Source: Ascoidea asiatica
Lineage: Eukaryota > Ascomycota > Saccharomycetes > Ascoideales > Ascoideaceae
DNA: 64,000 nt
Assembly (NCBI GenBank): GCA_001600695.1
Contig: BCKQ01000006.1
Span: forward strand, 946,862-1,010,861
Direction: 5' to 3'
A program made the position numbers and the translations under genes. Below are positions 1 through 10,207 of this stretch, piece after piece (the first letter of the stretch is position 1; each line of letters begins with the position of its first letter). Under the pieces are notes generated by a model. That model saw nothing but the letters and a program-made list of their open reading frames with translations. It ran no database searches and was not told the origin of the DNA.

Positions 1-167
1 CATGTTAATACTTTCTGGTCACTCTTAAAACCTTCGGGCCCGATTTTAAATCCTTTGTCGGATTCAAATGCGGTTATTTTCCGGATTTTGGGTGATTTCC
101 GCTGAGCTTTTTCAAAAGTTCATTTTTCAAAAACGTGACAAAATTACTTCCTAAATAGGAAATAATA

Positions 168-209
168 TCTGCAAATAGAGATGTTGTGTCTGCAAATAGA
201 GATGATGTG
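168..209. repeat. 21-bp tandem direct repeat
   Basis: Two adjacent 21-base copies (168-188 and 189-209) share the core TCTGCAAATAGAGATG and differ at one base. The pair ends 11 bases before the long inverted repeat at 221. No function can be assigned. Confidence 0.85.
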
Positions 210-220
210 ACTTCACTTAG

Positions 221-276
221 TATTTCTCCGTCATGAGCTCACAGTTCCAAAACTGTGAGCTCATGACGGAGAAATA
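221..276. repeat. perfect 26-bp inverted repeat, 4-nt loop
   Basis: Bases 221-246 are the exact reverse complement of 251-276, separated by the four bases CCAA. The arms contain the smaller palindromes TCATGA and GAGCTC. The structure would form a 26-bp hairpin in RNA or a cruciform in DNA. It is not followed by a T run like a simple terminator and lies far upstream of SMB1. It could belong to a small mobile element or a structured RNA. Confidence 0.9.
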
Positions 277-902
277 AGATCCCTGTTATTTTTGAGAACA
301 ACTCCAGACACGAAGTTAAAGAAATAACTAAATACACTTTGCGAAGTCCTTATGGACCTCCATTGGCTCTTTTAAATCCTTGTTAGGTCAGGTGACTTGA
401 TACTGAACAAGGGTTGTTGGCAAGCCATTAAAGTACACTCCTTGTTAACCTAAATAGTACCTGAATTTAGTTTTAAATGGCGAAGTGCGGCTCATATAAC
501 TTTCCCTCCCTGATGAAATGAGAGTAAGACGCTGGTTTGAGTGAGGTCTAGATCTATGTTTTGCGTCACTCACGGAGATTTGCACCTTAAAAGGATTGCC
601 AGACTTCTTTTCGTGCGTGTGAATTTCAAATAATCAAATAGAGCCCTGATAGCCCTAAAGTCCATTTATTTTTCAGTTTTTTGCCCAGGGCTCTGACACG
701 GTTAGGGCTTCTTTCACTCTTAGGACTTTTAGAAATTTATAAATTTTAATGTAATTTATAAATTTAAGCTGAGTTGAATTTTATAATCAATTGAAATTTA
801 ATAAACAGTTTCATTCTTTTTAGATTATCAATAGATTATATTTATCGTATTATAATTCTAACTCAGATTATCTTATTGAATAATTTAATATATCCATCAA
901 AA

Positions 903-1448
903 ATGGCAGTTATAAGTGTGTCCAAAAGGACAAAAATGGCAGATTTATTGCATTATAAAATCAAAGTTATTTCTTTGGATGGAAGAGAAATTGTTGGTGA
1001 ACTATTATCTTTTGATAAACATATGAATTTAGTATTGGCTGATTGTGAAGAATTTAGAATTACAAATAAATCAAAATATGCTATAAAAGATGCAAAAAGA
1101 TCTGGTGTTTCAAATACAAAGCATTTAATAAAAGAAGATAAAAGAGCTTTAGGATTAATAATCTTAAGAGGTGAACATGTTATCGGAATGAATGTTGTAG
1201 CTCCACCCAAATCTAATACTAATTTACCTCCAGTTTCAAGTAATATATCTTCTTCAGCTGCAAAATTAGGATTAAATTTAAAAAAATCTTATGGTATAAG
1301 TAAACCATTAAATACCAATTTAAATGCTAATTCCAATTCTAATATCAATAAAAACAATCTTGCAAATGTTTTATCCGCCCCAATACGTACTATACAGAAT
1401 CAAAATACTCGGATAGTGAAACCACCAACTGGATCCAAGAGATATTAA
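903..1448 (+). CDS. SMB1: Sm protein B/B' of spliceosomal snRNPs
   Basis: Core Sm-ring subunit of the U1, U2, U4 and U5 snRNPs, acting in pre-mRNA splicing in the nucleus. The 181-residue product starts MAVISVSKRTKMADLLHYKI. It has an Sm1 motif at about 17-51 (with GELLSFDKHMNLVLADCEEF) and an Sm2 motif at about 81-96 (GLIILRGEHVIG), followed by a low-complexity Asn/Ser/Pro tail usual for SmB. The frame is open upstream to a TTG at 876, but the ATG at 903 gives the expected SmB N-terminus, so I chose it. No intron is seen. The next gene, VAM7, is in the same direction 0.8 kb downstream. Confidence 0.93.
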   Translation: MAVISVSKRTKMADLLHYKIKVISLDGREIVGELLSFDKHMNLVLADCEEFRITNKSKYAIKDAKRSGVSNTKHLIKEDKRALGLIILRGEHVIGMNVVAPPKSNTNLPPVSSNISSSAAKLGLNLKKSYGISKPLNTNLNANSNSNINKNNLANVLSAPIRTIQNQNTRIVKPPTGSKRY

Positions 1449-2260
1449 TGCTGGTGACAAAAACACATTATAAAACCAAAATATTTTCAATCTTTTTTTT
1501 TTACCTTCCTTCTATTTTTATAAATTTTTTTCTTTGATCTCAATCTGCCATTTAATTTTTTTCTTTTTTAAATAAAACTGTATTAATACTAAATAATTTC
1601 AAGTCTGGCAATTTTATTAATTTCATCAAACAAACTCTGAATCTAGAAAGAAAATTGTTTGGAGACCACATCTCTGGGGTTTATACCGGAATTTTAATTT
1701 TAATGTTCAATTCCGACTATATATCGTGACTTTCGACCGCTTTTATTTCTTATCTCTGGACGATTCTCCTAAAAGAAATCTTCAAAATGGTAAATATCGG
1801 ATAAACAGACAATTCTCATTAGATTAACCTTTTAATCAATTCATCATATTCATAAATATTCATTCTATTCTTAAATATTTATTGTAGTTCTTAATATTTA
1901 TAACGATTAAATCAAGTAGATCAATTAGATTAAGTAATTTCAACCAAATCAAATAGATAAAATAAATCTAATAAAGCAAGTAATTCCAATAAAATCAATA
2001 TTTACTCGACTCGATTATACATTACAACTCTGTTCAAATTATTATTAACTAAACGATTGCTTACTTTTCAATTCTCCTTTTTTAATATTCAATTATAATA
2101 ACTTTTCATATAAATATAGTCGATTTTTTTATATTTCATCATTAAAATTGAAATCGGAATTCTACTTTTTCTAAAAGAGAAAAAACATTATTCTAAAGAA
2201 CAAAATCATTTATTCTACTCGATTTCATAATAAATATTTTTCCAAAAAAGGCAAAAAAAA
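1449..2260. other. intergenic region SMB1-VAM7
   Basis: AT-rich spacer holding the SMB1 3' end and the VAM7 promoter. An ATG followed directly by GTAAAT at about 1787 looks like a minimal first exon, but no second exon can be joined to it, because the VAM7 PX domain begins at its own ATG. Nothing else is supported. Confidence 0.6.
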
Positions 2261-3499
2261 ATGGATATTAATGTAACAATACCCAAACATTCAATAATTG
2301 ATAATTCTTATATTGTTTATCATGTTCAGGTTTCTCTACCTTTAAAGAACTTTACTTTACAAAAAAGGTTTAGTGATTTTGAAAAATTGATAAAAAATAT
2401 GGAATCTTATCTTAATAATTCAATCAAATTTCCACTAAAATTACCTGAAAAAGAATTTAATTTTATCAAATTCAAATTTCAAAAAAAAAATTTGAATGAT
2501 TTAGATTTAATTGATTATAGAAAATCAAAATTACAAGATTTTTTACAATCAATTTTAAATGATAAAAGTTTATTTGATTGGAAAATTTCAAAACCATTCA
2601 AAGAATTTTTAAATCTACCAAATTTATCTTCAAACACTTTTACTTCTTCTAATAGTATTAATAGCAATAATAGTTCTTCTTCAAATTTAAAAAATTTATC
2701 AAATTTATCCTCTTTTTCTTTAACTCAATTAAAAAGAGATAAAGATAGTCCAATAATTGATATAAATTTATGGTTAGAAACCATAAGAGAATGTAAAAAT
2801 TATTTACAAGATGCAAGATCGAATTTATTTAATAATCAATATGACACTAGAAAAAATTTAATTTTAGTTAATTCAAAATTTAATTTATTATCAGATGGTT
2901 TAGAATTTCATAAAGAAAATAGAATCTTAGGTCCTGGAGAAATTAGAAGAAGAAATGATTTATTAAATTCCATTAAATTAGATCATAAAAATATAGATAT
3001 ATTATTATCTTCAATTATTTCAAATAATCAATCAATAGATAATCGTCAATCAAATTCAATTAATGAAAAATTATCTCATTCGAATACAATAAATTATACA
3101 ATAGCAAATAATAACTTCAATTCTCAATCAAATAATTTTTATTTAAAACAAGATAAAAGTGATGATGACTTAAATCAATTAAATTCAAATTCAAATTCAA
3201 ACTCTTTATTTAACAGTTCAAGTAGAAGAATTTTTGGTAAACCATTACAAGAAACAAATTTAACAAGAAGCCTAAATAGTGATCAATTATTACAGCATCA
3301 AAAACAAATTTTCAAAAATCAAGATAATGAATTGAAATCTCTTAATAATATTGTTTCAAATCAAAAAAATATCTCAATTCAAATTCATAATGAGTTAACT
3401 TTACATAATAATATCCTAGAAGAATTTAACAGAGATGTTGATAAAGCTCAAAATAAATTACGTTATGCAAGTAAAAAAACTAAAAAGCTTTATGAGTAA
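2261..3499 (+). CDS. VAM7: Vam7-like Qc-SNARE with PX domain
   Basis: Vacuolar SNARE for homotypic vacuole fusion and endosome/autophagosome delivery; in yeast its PX domain binds PI3P and it pairs with Vam3, Vti1 and Nyv1. The 412-residue product (S. cerevisiae Vam7 is 316) has an N-terminal PX domain at about 1-125, including KNFTLQKRFSDFEKL. A long Asn/Ser-rich linker follows, then a C-terminal SNARE helix at about 350-412 ending DVDKAQNKLRYASKKTKKLY. No transmembrane anchor is present, as in Vam7. By ungapped alignment with remembered S. cerevisiae Vam7, the ionic zero-layer position normally Gln is His382 (codon CAT, 3404-3406). The ATG is preceded by an A-rich tract and opens straight into the PX domain. 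Confidence 0.88.
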   Translation: MDINVTIPKHSIIDNSYIVYHVQVSLPLKNFTLQKRFSDFEKLIKNMESYLNNSIKFPLKLPEKEFNFIKFKFQKKNLNDLDLIDYRKSKLQDFLQSILNDKSLFDWKISKPFKEFLNLPNLSSNTFTSSNSINSNNSSSSNLKNLSNLSSFSLTQLKRDKDSPIIDINLWLETIRECKNYLQDARSNLFNNQYDTRKNLILVNSKFNLLSDGLEFHKENRILGPGEIRRRNDLLNSIKLDHKNIDILLSSIISNNQSIDNRQSNSINEKLSHSNTINYTIANNNFNSQSNNFYLKQDKSDDDLNQLNSNSNSNSLFNSSSRRIFGKPLQETNLTRSLNSDQLLQHQKQIFKNQDNELKSLNNIVSNQKNISIQIHNELTLHNNILEEFNRDVDKAQNKLRYASKKTKKLYE

Positions 3500-3869
3500 T
3501 AAATATCAATGTGAATATAAGTATGAGTATGAATAAAATTTTTTTAAAACTTTTAATATATTTTGTTGTTGCCAATTAATTTCTGCTTCTTTTGTCATTT
3601 GTGATTTCAATGTTTTTAATGTTTACTTATTTTTGTTTTGTTATTTTATTATTTCGCTAATTTGTTATTTCGTTGTTCTATTTCATTTAACTTTTTTCTC
3701 TTTTTGTTTTTAATTTCTAGATTTGCTTTTCATTTTAAATTCATTCAATACCTCATTCCACTTATCACAAGCTTGAAAAATAATTTATATAATAATATAT
3801 TTACATCACCTTTTGCATAACTACATTATCAGTTTTCTTTTGTAATATGGTATTATATTTATAATAGTT
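3500..3869. other. convergent 3' spacer VAM7/APM4
   Basis: Between the VAM7 and APM4 stop codons, which face each other. AT-rich with T-rich runs and no supported gene; it presumably holds both polyadenylation sites. Confidence 0.6.
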
Positions 3870-5753
3870 TTAATATCTAACTTCATATGAACCGGCTTTG
3901 GATATATATCTAACCCATTTAACAGTTGAATATCCACTATCCTCAATAACTCTCAAATATTTGATTGTTAATCCAGATAAACTAAAAGAATTTAAAGTGA
4001 AATCTAAACTTATTGGAGCTCTGGACCAATTGATTAAATTAACATTCAAACTTCCAAGGTCTTTATCTTTATTACTATTATTGTATAATTCTTTCATAGA
4101 ATCATCTAATTTTTTATTATTATCGCTTAAGTCATTATTTCTATTTTCAAAATCATTCAAATCACTAAACTCATCAATATCATCAAAATTATCTCCATTT
4201 TCACCGGAATTTAAATTCACATTAGAAGTTGATTTAGATCTATTCAAAGATATTGATTGTGGATTTTGAATTTGTTGATTTGTTGATTGAGAAGGAACAA
4301 TTTCAATATTTCCTTTGAAAAAGTGTTCTAAATTACCTTGGAATTTATTAATTCTCCAGATAATCTTATTTTCTTCAGGAATGAATTTTGCTTTACCTCC
4401 ACTGATTGCATTTGTGAATTTAATTGTACCAATTGGTACAGGTATTGAAATTAAGATATTTGAATTTAAAGATTTTTCGTATAGACTTTTGATTTTGATG
4501 TTATATTCGATTCTACTTTTACTTAATTCTTTAACATTAGTTGATAATTTATAAGGTAATTTAATATTCTCTATTGCTCTATATCTCATTAACTCAAAAT
4601 CACCATCTGGAGGTATAAATGAAATTAATCTATCTTGATCAAATTTTTCTAATTGAACGCACTGATGAAACTTACAATCTTCTAATTTGACATTCAAGTC
4701 TTTTTTTTTATCACTTAAATCAGATAAATTTTGTTGAAGGATTTGATTTTGATTTAAATTAGATGTAAATTCATTACCATTCATTATTAAAGAATCATTT
4801 AACCCAAATTTACATTTTGGAATACCAGATAAATGAGATTTCATCTTGATAAAACCGTCAACATATAATCTTAGTACTGAACCATTTGAGCTCATCAAAA
4901 GATTCAAATTTTCATAAACATCAAGAAATACTTGATTTTTTCTATATTTGATACCTAAAGGTCTCCAAGATATTTCACTTGTTGATTGTTTAGTAGTAAT
5001 CGAATTTTTGATATTATTACTGGATTTTAAATGATCTTTTGATTTATTTAAATTGTTCATTATGTTCAATTTATTTTTAAGATTCGAAGAAGAGGAATAA
5101 TGAGATAAGGATAAAGAATTTGAATTCGAGCTTGAACCAGTTGACAATATGTTTTTGCTAGATTTTGGAATTGTGATATATTGTTTTAAAGTTATGGGAT
5201 CCATATTTTGTGGATATCCGAAATCTAAAACTTCATTTAAAAGATCATAAATCCAAATATAATTGGCTTTTATATGATTTTCATTTAAAGAATAATTTGA
5301 ATATTTATTTGTTAAGTCATTTTTTATATTCATTAAATTTAAATTTGAGGAATTTGGATTTTTTGATAAATTTGAATCTGAATTTATTGTGATTCCAATA
5401 TTTGATTTGTTATTTAAATTGATCGAAGAATTTTGATTTAAATTTTGATTTATACTTGAAACAGAATCACCCAATATATAATTATTTAATAAATTCAAAA
5501 ATTTATATAAAAACTCAAAAATTATACTAGCATCTTGATTTGAACGAGTAATTGCTACGAACCAGAGATTTGAATTTTTTATATGTAAAAATGTAGTTGA
5601 ACCTAATGTTAATACAGGAGATCTAATTTCATTAGCAGAGGAAATAACTTGAATTCTAAACACATCAGAGATATTTTTTTTGACATCATCTCTAAATAGT
5701 TTAGATATTATAGGTTCCCCCTTTTGGTTGAATATAAAAAAAGCAGATATCAT
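3870..5753 (-). CDS. APM4: AP-2 clathrin adaptor mu subunit
   Basis: Medium (mu) subunit of the AP-2 complex, which recognises Tyr-based cargo signals in endocytosis at the plasma membrane. The 627-residue product (S. cerevisiae Apm4 is 491) opens with a longin-like domain typical of mu2 (MISAFFIFNQKGEPIISKLF, then FRIQVISSANEIRSPV and LLNEVLDFGYPQN). A mu-homology domain runs from about 260 to the end and includes HLSGIPKCKFGLND and the final WVRYISKAGSYEVRY, close to mu2 C-termini. The extra length is Asn/Ser-rich insertions at about 100-150, 200-260 and 500-560. The FGYPQN segment and the C-terminus favour mu2 over mu1 or mu3. It is divergent from COP1, with about 740 bp between the starts. 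Confidence 0.9.
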   Translation of the reverse strand: MISAFFIFNQKGEPIISKLFRDDVKKNISDVFRIQVISSANEIRSPVLTLGSTTFLHIKNSNLWFVAITRSNQDASIIFEFLYKFLNLLNNYILGDSVSSINQNLNQNSSINLNNKSNIGITINSDSNLSKNPNSSNLNLMNIKNDLTNKYSNYSLNENHIKANYIWIYDLLNEVLDFGYPQNMDPITLKQYITIPKSSKNILSTGSSSNSNSLSLSHYSSSSNLKNKLNIMNNLNKSKDHLKSSNNIKNSITTKQSTSEISWRPLGIKYRKNQVFLDVYENLNLLMSSNGSVLRLYVDGFIKMKSHLSGIPKCKFGLNDSLIMNGNEFTSNLNQNQILQQNLSDLSDKKKDLNVKLEDCKFHQCVQLEKFDQDRLISFIPPDGDFELMRYRAIENIKLPYKLSTNVKELSKSRIEYNIKIKSLYEKSLNSNILISIPVPIGTIKFTNAISGGKAKFIPEENKIIWRINKFQGNLEHFFKGNIEIVPSQSTNQQIQNPQSISLNRSKSTSNVNLNSGENGDNFDDIDEFSDLNDFENRNNDLSDNNKKLDDSMKELYNNSNKDKDLGSLNVNLINWSRAPISLDFTLNSFSLSGLTIKYLRVIEDSGYSTVKWVRYISKAGSYEVRY

Positions 5754-6493
5754 AGCAATGAGAATTCTTAGATAGCATAAAATTGGATAAATTTCAATTT
5801 TTTAAATGTATTCAATTAAAATAAGCAAACATTGAACTAAAAATCACAAGAAAATTAAGTAGAAACTGAAAGATTTGTTACAAACTTAAGGAATTCTGAC
5901 AAATATATTTTTCATTGGCACTATTGTTGTACCCTTATTTCATCATTTCATCATTTCAATATTATTTCAGCATTTCATTATTTCAAGAACCTTCATTATT
6001 TAATTTTGAAGGTGTCCACTTTTGCAGTGGGACCTTAAACCGGAATTGAAAACCGAGGGTACTGAAAATTTGTAATTACACATGTATAAAATGCACATAA
6101 ATACAGTAATTTGCATTAAGATTTTTTTTTTAATCAGGATCTTTAAATCCTGATTAAAAGGGTTAAATGAACGTAGCGTTCGAAATTCAAAATATCACGT
6201 GTAACCACTTTTGAAACTTAATATTCGGGGGCTTCTTTGTGCGGGTAACAACCTGTATATTTTGAACACGATTCATCCTTCCTTTTTCCAGAGTGGTGAC
6301 AAATCTGAAATATCACCAATAGCTTCTCTAAACAAAATCACCAAAACACTTAATTTCAAACAGTCTCTTTTCAGTTCTATTCTTTTTCAGCTGAAATAAA
6401 TTTCAATTATATTTTTATAACCATTTTTATAGACGTTAATTAATTATAGCTGATTGTCGTGATCTAAAGTAAAATTTATATATTTTGCCCATC
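5754..6493. promoter_or_regulatory. divergent promoter region APM4/COP1
   Basis: Shared upstream region of APM4 (-) and COP1 (+). It contains a 13-bp-arm hairpin (6128-6159) and one CACGTG E-box (6196-6201), the core recognised by Cbf1/Pho4-type bHLH factors in yeasts. Repeated CATTTCA/ATTTCA words occur around 5940-5990. The binding function is an inference from the hexamer alone. Confidence 0.5.
6128..6159. repeat. 13-bp inverted repeat, 6-nt loop
   Basis: Bases 6128-6140 and 6147-6159 are exact reverse complements around the loop CTTTAA; the core is ATCAGGAT...ATCCTGAT. It lies about 335 bp before the COP1 ATG and next to a CACGTG site. Confidence 0.85.
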
Positions 6494-9400
6494 ATGAAGA
6501 TGCTAACAAAGTTCGAGTCGAAGTCTTCTCGTGCTAAATGTGTTGCTTTTCATCCAACAAGACCATGGATTCTTGTTTCTTTACATTCCTCTAAGATTCA
6601 ATTATGGGATTATAGAATGGGTACTTTAATTGACCGTTTTGAAGGTCATGGTGGCCCTGTTAGAACTGTCGCTTTCCATCCAACTCAACCAATTTTTGCT
6701 TCTGGTGGTGATGATTATACAATTAAAATCTGGTCATTAACAACCAGAAAATGCATGTACACTTTAAATGGACATTTAGATTATGTCAGAACTGTTTCTT
6801 TTCATAATGAACTACCTTGGTTATTGTCTTGTTCTGATGATCAAACCATAAGAATTTGGAATTTTATAAATAGACAAGAAATCTCAGTAATCACTGGTCA
6901 TAATCATTATGTAATGAGTGCTCAATTCCACCCAAGTCAAGATTTAATTGTTTCTGCTTCTTTAGATCAAACTGTAAGAGTTTGGGATATATCTGGCTTA
7001 AGAAAAAAACATTCTGCTGGCTCAATGGGTATGGGCTCAAATGGTTCAATGGGCCCTAATTCTTCAATGGGAATGGGAAATCAAAGGTCATTTGATGATC
7101 CATTTGTAATCAGGGGTATGAATTCAAATGGTATTCCTCAACAAGATATATTTGGAAATACTGATGTTATTGTTAAATACGTCTTAGAAGGTCATGATAG
7201 AGGTGTAAATTGGGCTTCTTTCCATCCAACTTTACCTTTAATTGTATCTGGTGGTGATGATCGTTTAGTAAAATTATGGAGAATGTCTGAAAATAAAGCT
7301 TGGGAAGTGGATACTTGTAGAGGCCACACAAATAATGTAATTTGTTGTTTATTTCATCCAACTCAAGATTTAATTATTTCCGTTGGTGAAGATAAAACTT
7401 TAAGAACTTGGGATTTGAATAAAAGAACATTAGTTAAACAATTTAAAAGGGAAAAGGATAGATTTTGGTTGATTGCTTCTCATCCTACTATAAACCTTTT
7501 TGCAACTGCACACGATTCGGGTGTAATGGTTTTTAAACTTGAAAGAGAAAGGCCTGCACATTCAATCTTTCAAAATCAATTATATTTCATAAATAATGAT
7601 AAGCAAGTTCAAATTTTTGACTATAATAAAAACTCAACTTCTCAACCTTTGTTATCTTTGAAAAAAATCGGTAAATCTTGGACTGTTTTAAGAACTTTAT
7701 CTTATAATCCTGCAGAACGTTCGATTTTAGTTACAACAGGTTCAGGTGAAGCAAATCCAATTTATGCTTTGATTCCATTACCTTCTGATGTAAGTGGTGC
7801 AATTGAGCCAATGGATATTCGTCAAGGTTCTGGATTACATGCAGTTTTCATTGCAAGAAATAGATTTGTTGTTTATGATCCTGAAAAATCTGCACTTGAA
7901 GTCAAAGATTTGAATAATTCAACAACAAAGGCCATCAAAATAGATGATACTGGTTTAATTGATGTTGTTTACGGAGGTGCAGGTTGTGTATTAATTTTAA
8001 AGAAAAGTTCAGTGGTTTTATTTGATGTTCAACAAAAGAAGCAAATAGCTGAAGTTTCTTCGAATAATGTCAAATATGTTTCTTGGTCTTTAGATGGCCA
8101 ATACTTAGCTTTATTATCAAAACATACTATCACCATTGTTAATAAAAAATTGCAGATTATTACTTCAATGCATGAAACTATCAGAATAAAATCAGCAGCA
8201 TGGGATGATACTGGAGTTTTATTATATTCAACTTTAAATCATATTAAATACACTTTATTAAATGGTGACAATGGTATTATTAAAACTCTTGATAACACTG
8301 TTTATATCACTAAAGTTCATGCCACAAATTGTTATGTTTTAACAAGATCAGGAACTGTTGAAGTTATCAAAATTGATCCTACTGAGTATAGATTCAAAAA
8401 GGCATTAGTTAATAAGAATTTTAATGAAGTTCTTAGAATTATAAAAAAATCAAATTTAGTTGGTCAGAATATTATTGCTTATTTACAGAAAAAAGGTTAT
8501 CCTGATATTGCCTTACTGTTTGTTGAAGATTCAGAAACTAGATTTGAATTAGCTATTGAATGTGGTAATATTGAAGTTGCTTTAGATGAAGCTAAAAAAT
8601 TGGATAATACTGTATCTTGGGAAAATCTTGGTAAAGAAGCCTTACTGCAAGGTAATATCAAAATTGTTGAATTTGTCTACCAGAAATTATCTAATTTGGA
8701 TAAACTTTCATTCTTATATCTCATAACTGGAGATGTTGAAAAATTATCTAAGATGGAAGCAATTTCTCAACGTAGACAAGATATCAGTTCTTTTATTCAA
8801 AATTCCATTTATTTAAATTCAGTTGAGAAAAGAGCACAAGCTTTCTCTCAACATCATAATCTTCCATTAGCTTATGGTATGGCAATCTCTAATGGTTTAA
8901 ATGATTTGGCTGAGGAAATAATCGCTCAGCAAACTAATGAAGATGTAGATGAAGAAGGAAATTCATTATTTGATTCTAAAAATATTGTTTTACCTGATGG
9001 TATTTCTAGTGCCAATCTTTTAACTGTTGTTAGAGATGGAACTCAAAATTGGCCAATGAAACAGTCATCTGTTTCATTGCTAGAAAAGGCTATGATGGGT
9101 CAACTAGAAGATTTAACTATTGAAGATGAGCCAACTGATGATGTATCGGGTGTTGCAGGTGGTGATACTTTCGAGTCAGATAATATGTTTGAAGATGAGG
9201 ATCTTGGTGTTGATGATGGATGGGCCGATGAAAATCTTGATGTTAGTGATGTTGAAGAAGAAATTGATGATGTTGATGAAGGTGCTGTTGGATTAACCGA
9301 AACTGCTATATGGTTGCGTAATACTCGTTGTGCTGCAGGTCATATTGCAGCTGGTTCATTCGATACAGCTGCCCAAATGTTAAATAGACAATTAGGTATT

Positions 9401-10207
9401 GTTAATTTCGAACCATTAAGAGAAAGATTCATGGATGTATATTTATCTTCAAAATTATATATTCCTGGAAATGAAGGATTACCTCCAATTAAAGCATATA
9501 TAAGGTCAGATTCTAGTACAGATTCTACTCCTTTACCATATATTGGTGGATTTAATAATCTAGAAAGAAAAGTACAAGAGGGTTACAAACTATTTAAAGC
9601 TAATAATCTTAAGGAAGCAATAGAGGTTTTTAGAAAAATCATTTATACTATAACTACATTGGGTGTTTCTTCTCCTGAGGAAGAAGTGAAATGTGTTGAA
9701 TTATTACATTTATGTCGTGAATATATTCTTGGATTAACTATAGAATTAACACGTCGTTCATTGGCATCATCAAATATCAAAAGAAATCTTGAATTAGCAG
9801 CATATTTTACTAAAGTTAAATTACAACCTGCTCATAGAATAAATGCATTACAAGTTGCAATGACTCAAGCTTTTAAAAATAAAAATTTTGCTTCAGCATC
9901 ATATTTTGCAAAAGAATTTTTAGCAATTGCACGTTCAGGACCAAAAGCAGAAATGGCAAAGAAAATAGGAGCAAAAGCAGATCAATCAGGTCGTGATGCA
10001 GTTGAAATTAATTTTGATCCATATTCTTCATTTGATATTTGTGCAGCAACTTTATCACCTATATATAAAGGTGAACCTTTTGTAACAGAAGCATTAGTTG
10101 GAGCAAAATATCATGTTTCAGAAAAGGGTAAAATTTGTCATATTACTAAAATAACTCAAATAGGTGCACCAGCTTCTGGGTTAAGTTTAATATTGAAAGA
10201 TATTTAA
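6494..10207 (+). CDS. COP1: alpha-COP, coatomer subunit alpha
   Basis: Largest COPI coat subunit; binds KKXX-type cargo and forms the outer coat with beta'- and epsilon-COP for Golgi-to-ER transport. The 1237-residue product (S. cerevisiae about 1201) begins MKMLTKFESKSSRAK. It has WD40 repeats over about 1-320 (for example SCSDDQTIRIWNF and SASLDQTVRVWDISGLRKK), an alpha-solenoid middle (about 600-850), an acidic linker at about 870-935 and a COPI C-terminal domain to the end. The frame is open from a TTG at 6485, but the ATG at 6494 matches the family start. Only two CTG codons were found (8516 and 8645); the second lies in ALLQGN, a Leu in metazoan alpha-COP. Confidence 0.96.
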   Translation: MKMLTKFESKSSRAKCVAFHPTRPWILVSLHSSKIQLWDYRMGTLIDRFEGHGGPVRTVAFHPTQPIFASGGDDYTIKIWSLTTRKCMYTLNGHLDYVRTVSFHNELPWLLSCSDDQTIRIWNFINRQEISVITGHNHYVMSAQFHPSQDLIVSASLDQTVRVWDISGLRKKHSAGSMGMGSNGSMGPNSSMGMGNQRSFDDPFVIRGMNSNGIPQQDIFGNTDVIVKYVLEGHDRGVNWASFHPTLPLIVSGGDDRLVKLWRMSENKAWEVDTCRGHTNNVICCLFHPTQDLIISVGEDKTLRTWDLNKRTLVKQFKREKDRFWLIASHPTINLFATAHDSGVMVFKLERERPAHSIFQNQLYFINNDKQVQIFDYNKNSTSQPLLSLKKIGKSWTVLRTLSYNPAERSILVTTGSGEANPIYALIPLPSDVSGAIEPMDIRQGSGLHAVFIARNRFVVYDPEKSALEVKDLNNSTTKAIKIDDTGLIDVVYGGAGCVLILKKSSVVLFDVQQKKQIAEVSSNNVKYVSWSLDGQYLALLSKHTITIVNKKLQIITSMHETIRIKSAAWDDTGVLLYSTLNHIKYTLLNGDNGIIKTLDNTVYITKVHATNCYVLTRSGTVEVIKIDPTEYRFKKALVNKNFNEVLRIIKKSNLVGQNIIAYLQKKGYPDIALLFVEDSETRFELAIECGNIEVALDEAKKLDNTVSWENLGKEALLQGNIKIVEFVYQKLSNLDKLSFLYLITGDVEKLSKMEAISQRRQDISSFIQNSIYLNSVEKRAQAFSQHHNLPLAYGMAISNGLNDLAEEIIAQQTNEDVDEEGNSLFDSKNIVLPDGISSANLLTVVRDGTQNWPMKQSSVSLLEKAMMGQLEDLTIEDEPTDDVSGVAGGDTFESDNMFEDEDLGVDDGWADENLDVSDVEEEIDDVDEGAVGLTETAIWLRNTRCAAGHIAAGSFDTAAQMLNRQLGIVNFEPLRERFMDVYLSSKLYIPGNEGLPPIKAYIRSDSSTDSTPLPYIGGFNNLERKVQEGYKLFKANNLKEAIEVFRKIIYTITTLGVSSPEEEVKCVELLHLCREYILGLTIELTRRSLASSNIKRNLELAAYFTKVKLQPAHRINALQVAMTQAFKNKNFASASYFAKEFLAIARSGPKAEMAKKIGAKADQSGRDAVEINFDPYSSFDICAATLSPIYKGEPFVTEALVGAKYHVSEKGKICHITKITQIGAPASGLSLILKDI

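Larger units (their letters stand above)
1..902. other. intergenic region upstream of SMB1
   Basis: No reading frame here looks like a gene. The stretch is richer in G+C than most of the window up to about position 720, then turns AT-rich near the SMB1 start. It holds a 21-bp direct repeat (168-209) and a perfect 26-bp inverted repeat (221-276), listed separately. A TGATGAA at about 511 resembles a snoRNA C box, but I found no convincing partner D box. It may contain an unrecognised non-coding RNA or the SMB1 promoter. Confidence 0.6.

Noticed and set aside
505..770. C/D-box snoRNA candidate
   Set aside because: A C-box-like TGATGA is present, but no D box with terminal stem at a suitable distance.
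876..902. Upstream TTG-initiated extension of SMB1
   Set aside because: Not an ATG; the conserved SmB N-terminus begins at 903. The same reasoning removed the TTG extensions before COP1 (6485), the zinc-finger gene (37814) and CDC123 (49916).
1787..1795. ATG followed by GTAAAT as a minimal first exon
   Set aside because: No downstream acceptor joins it in frame to VAM7 or to any other recognisable coding sequence.
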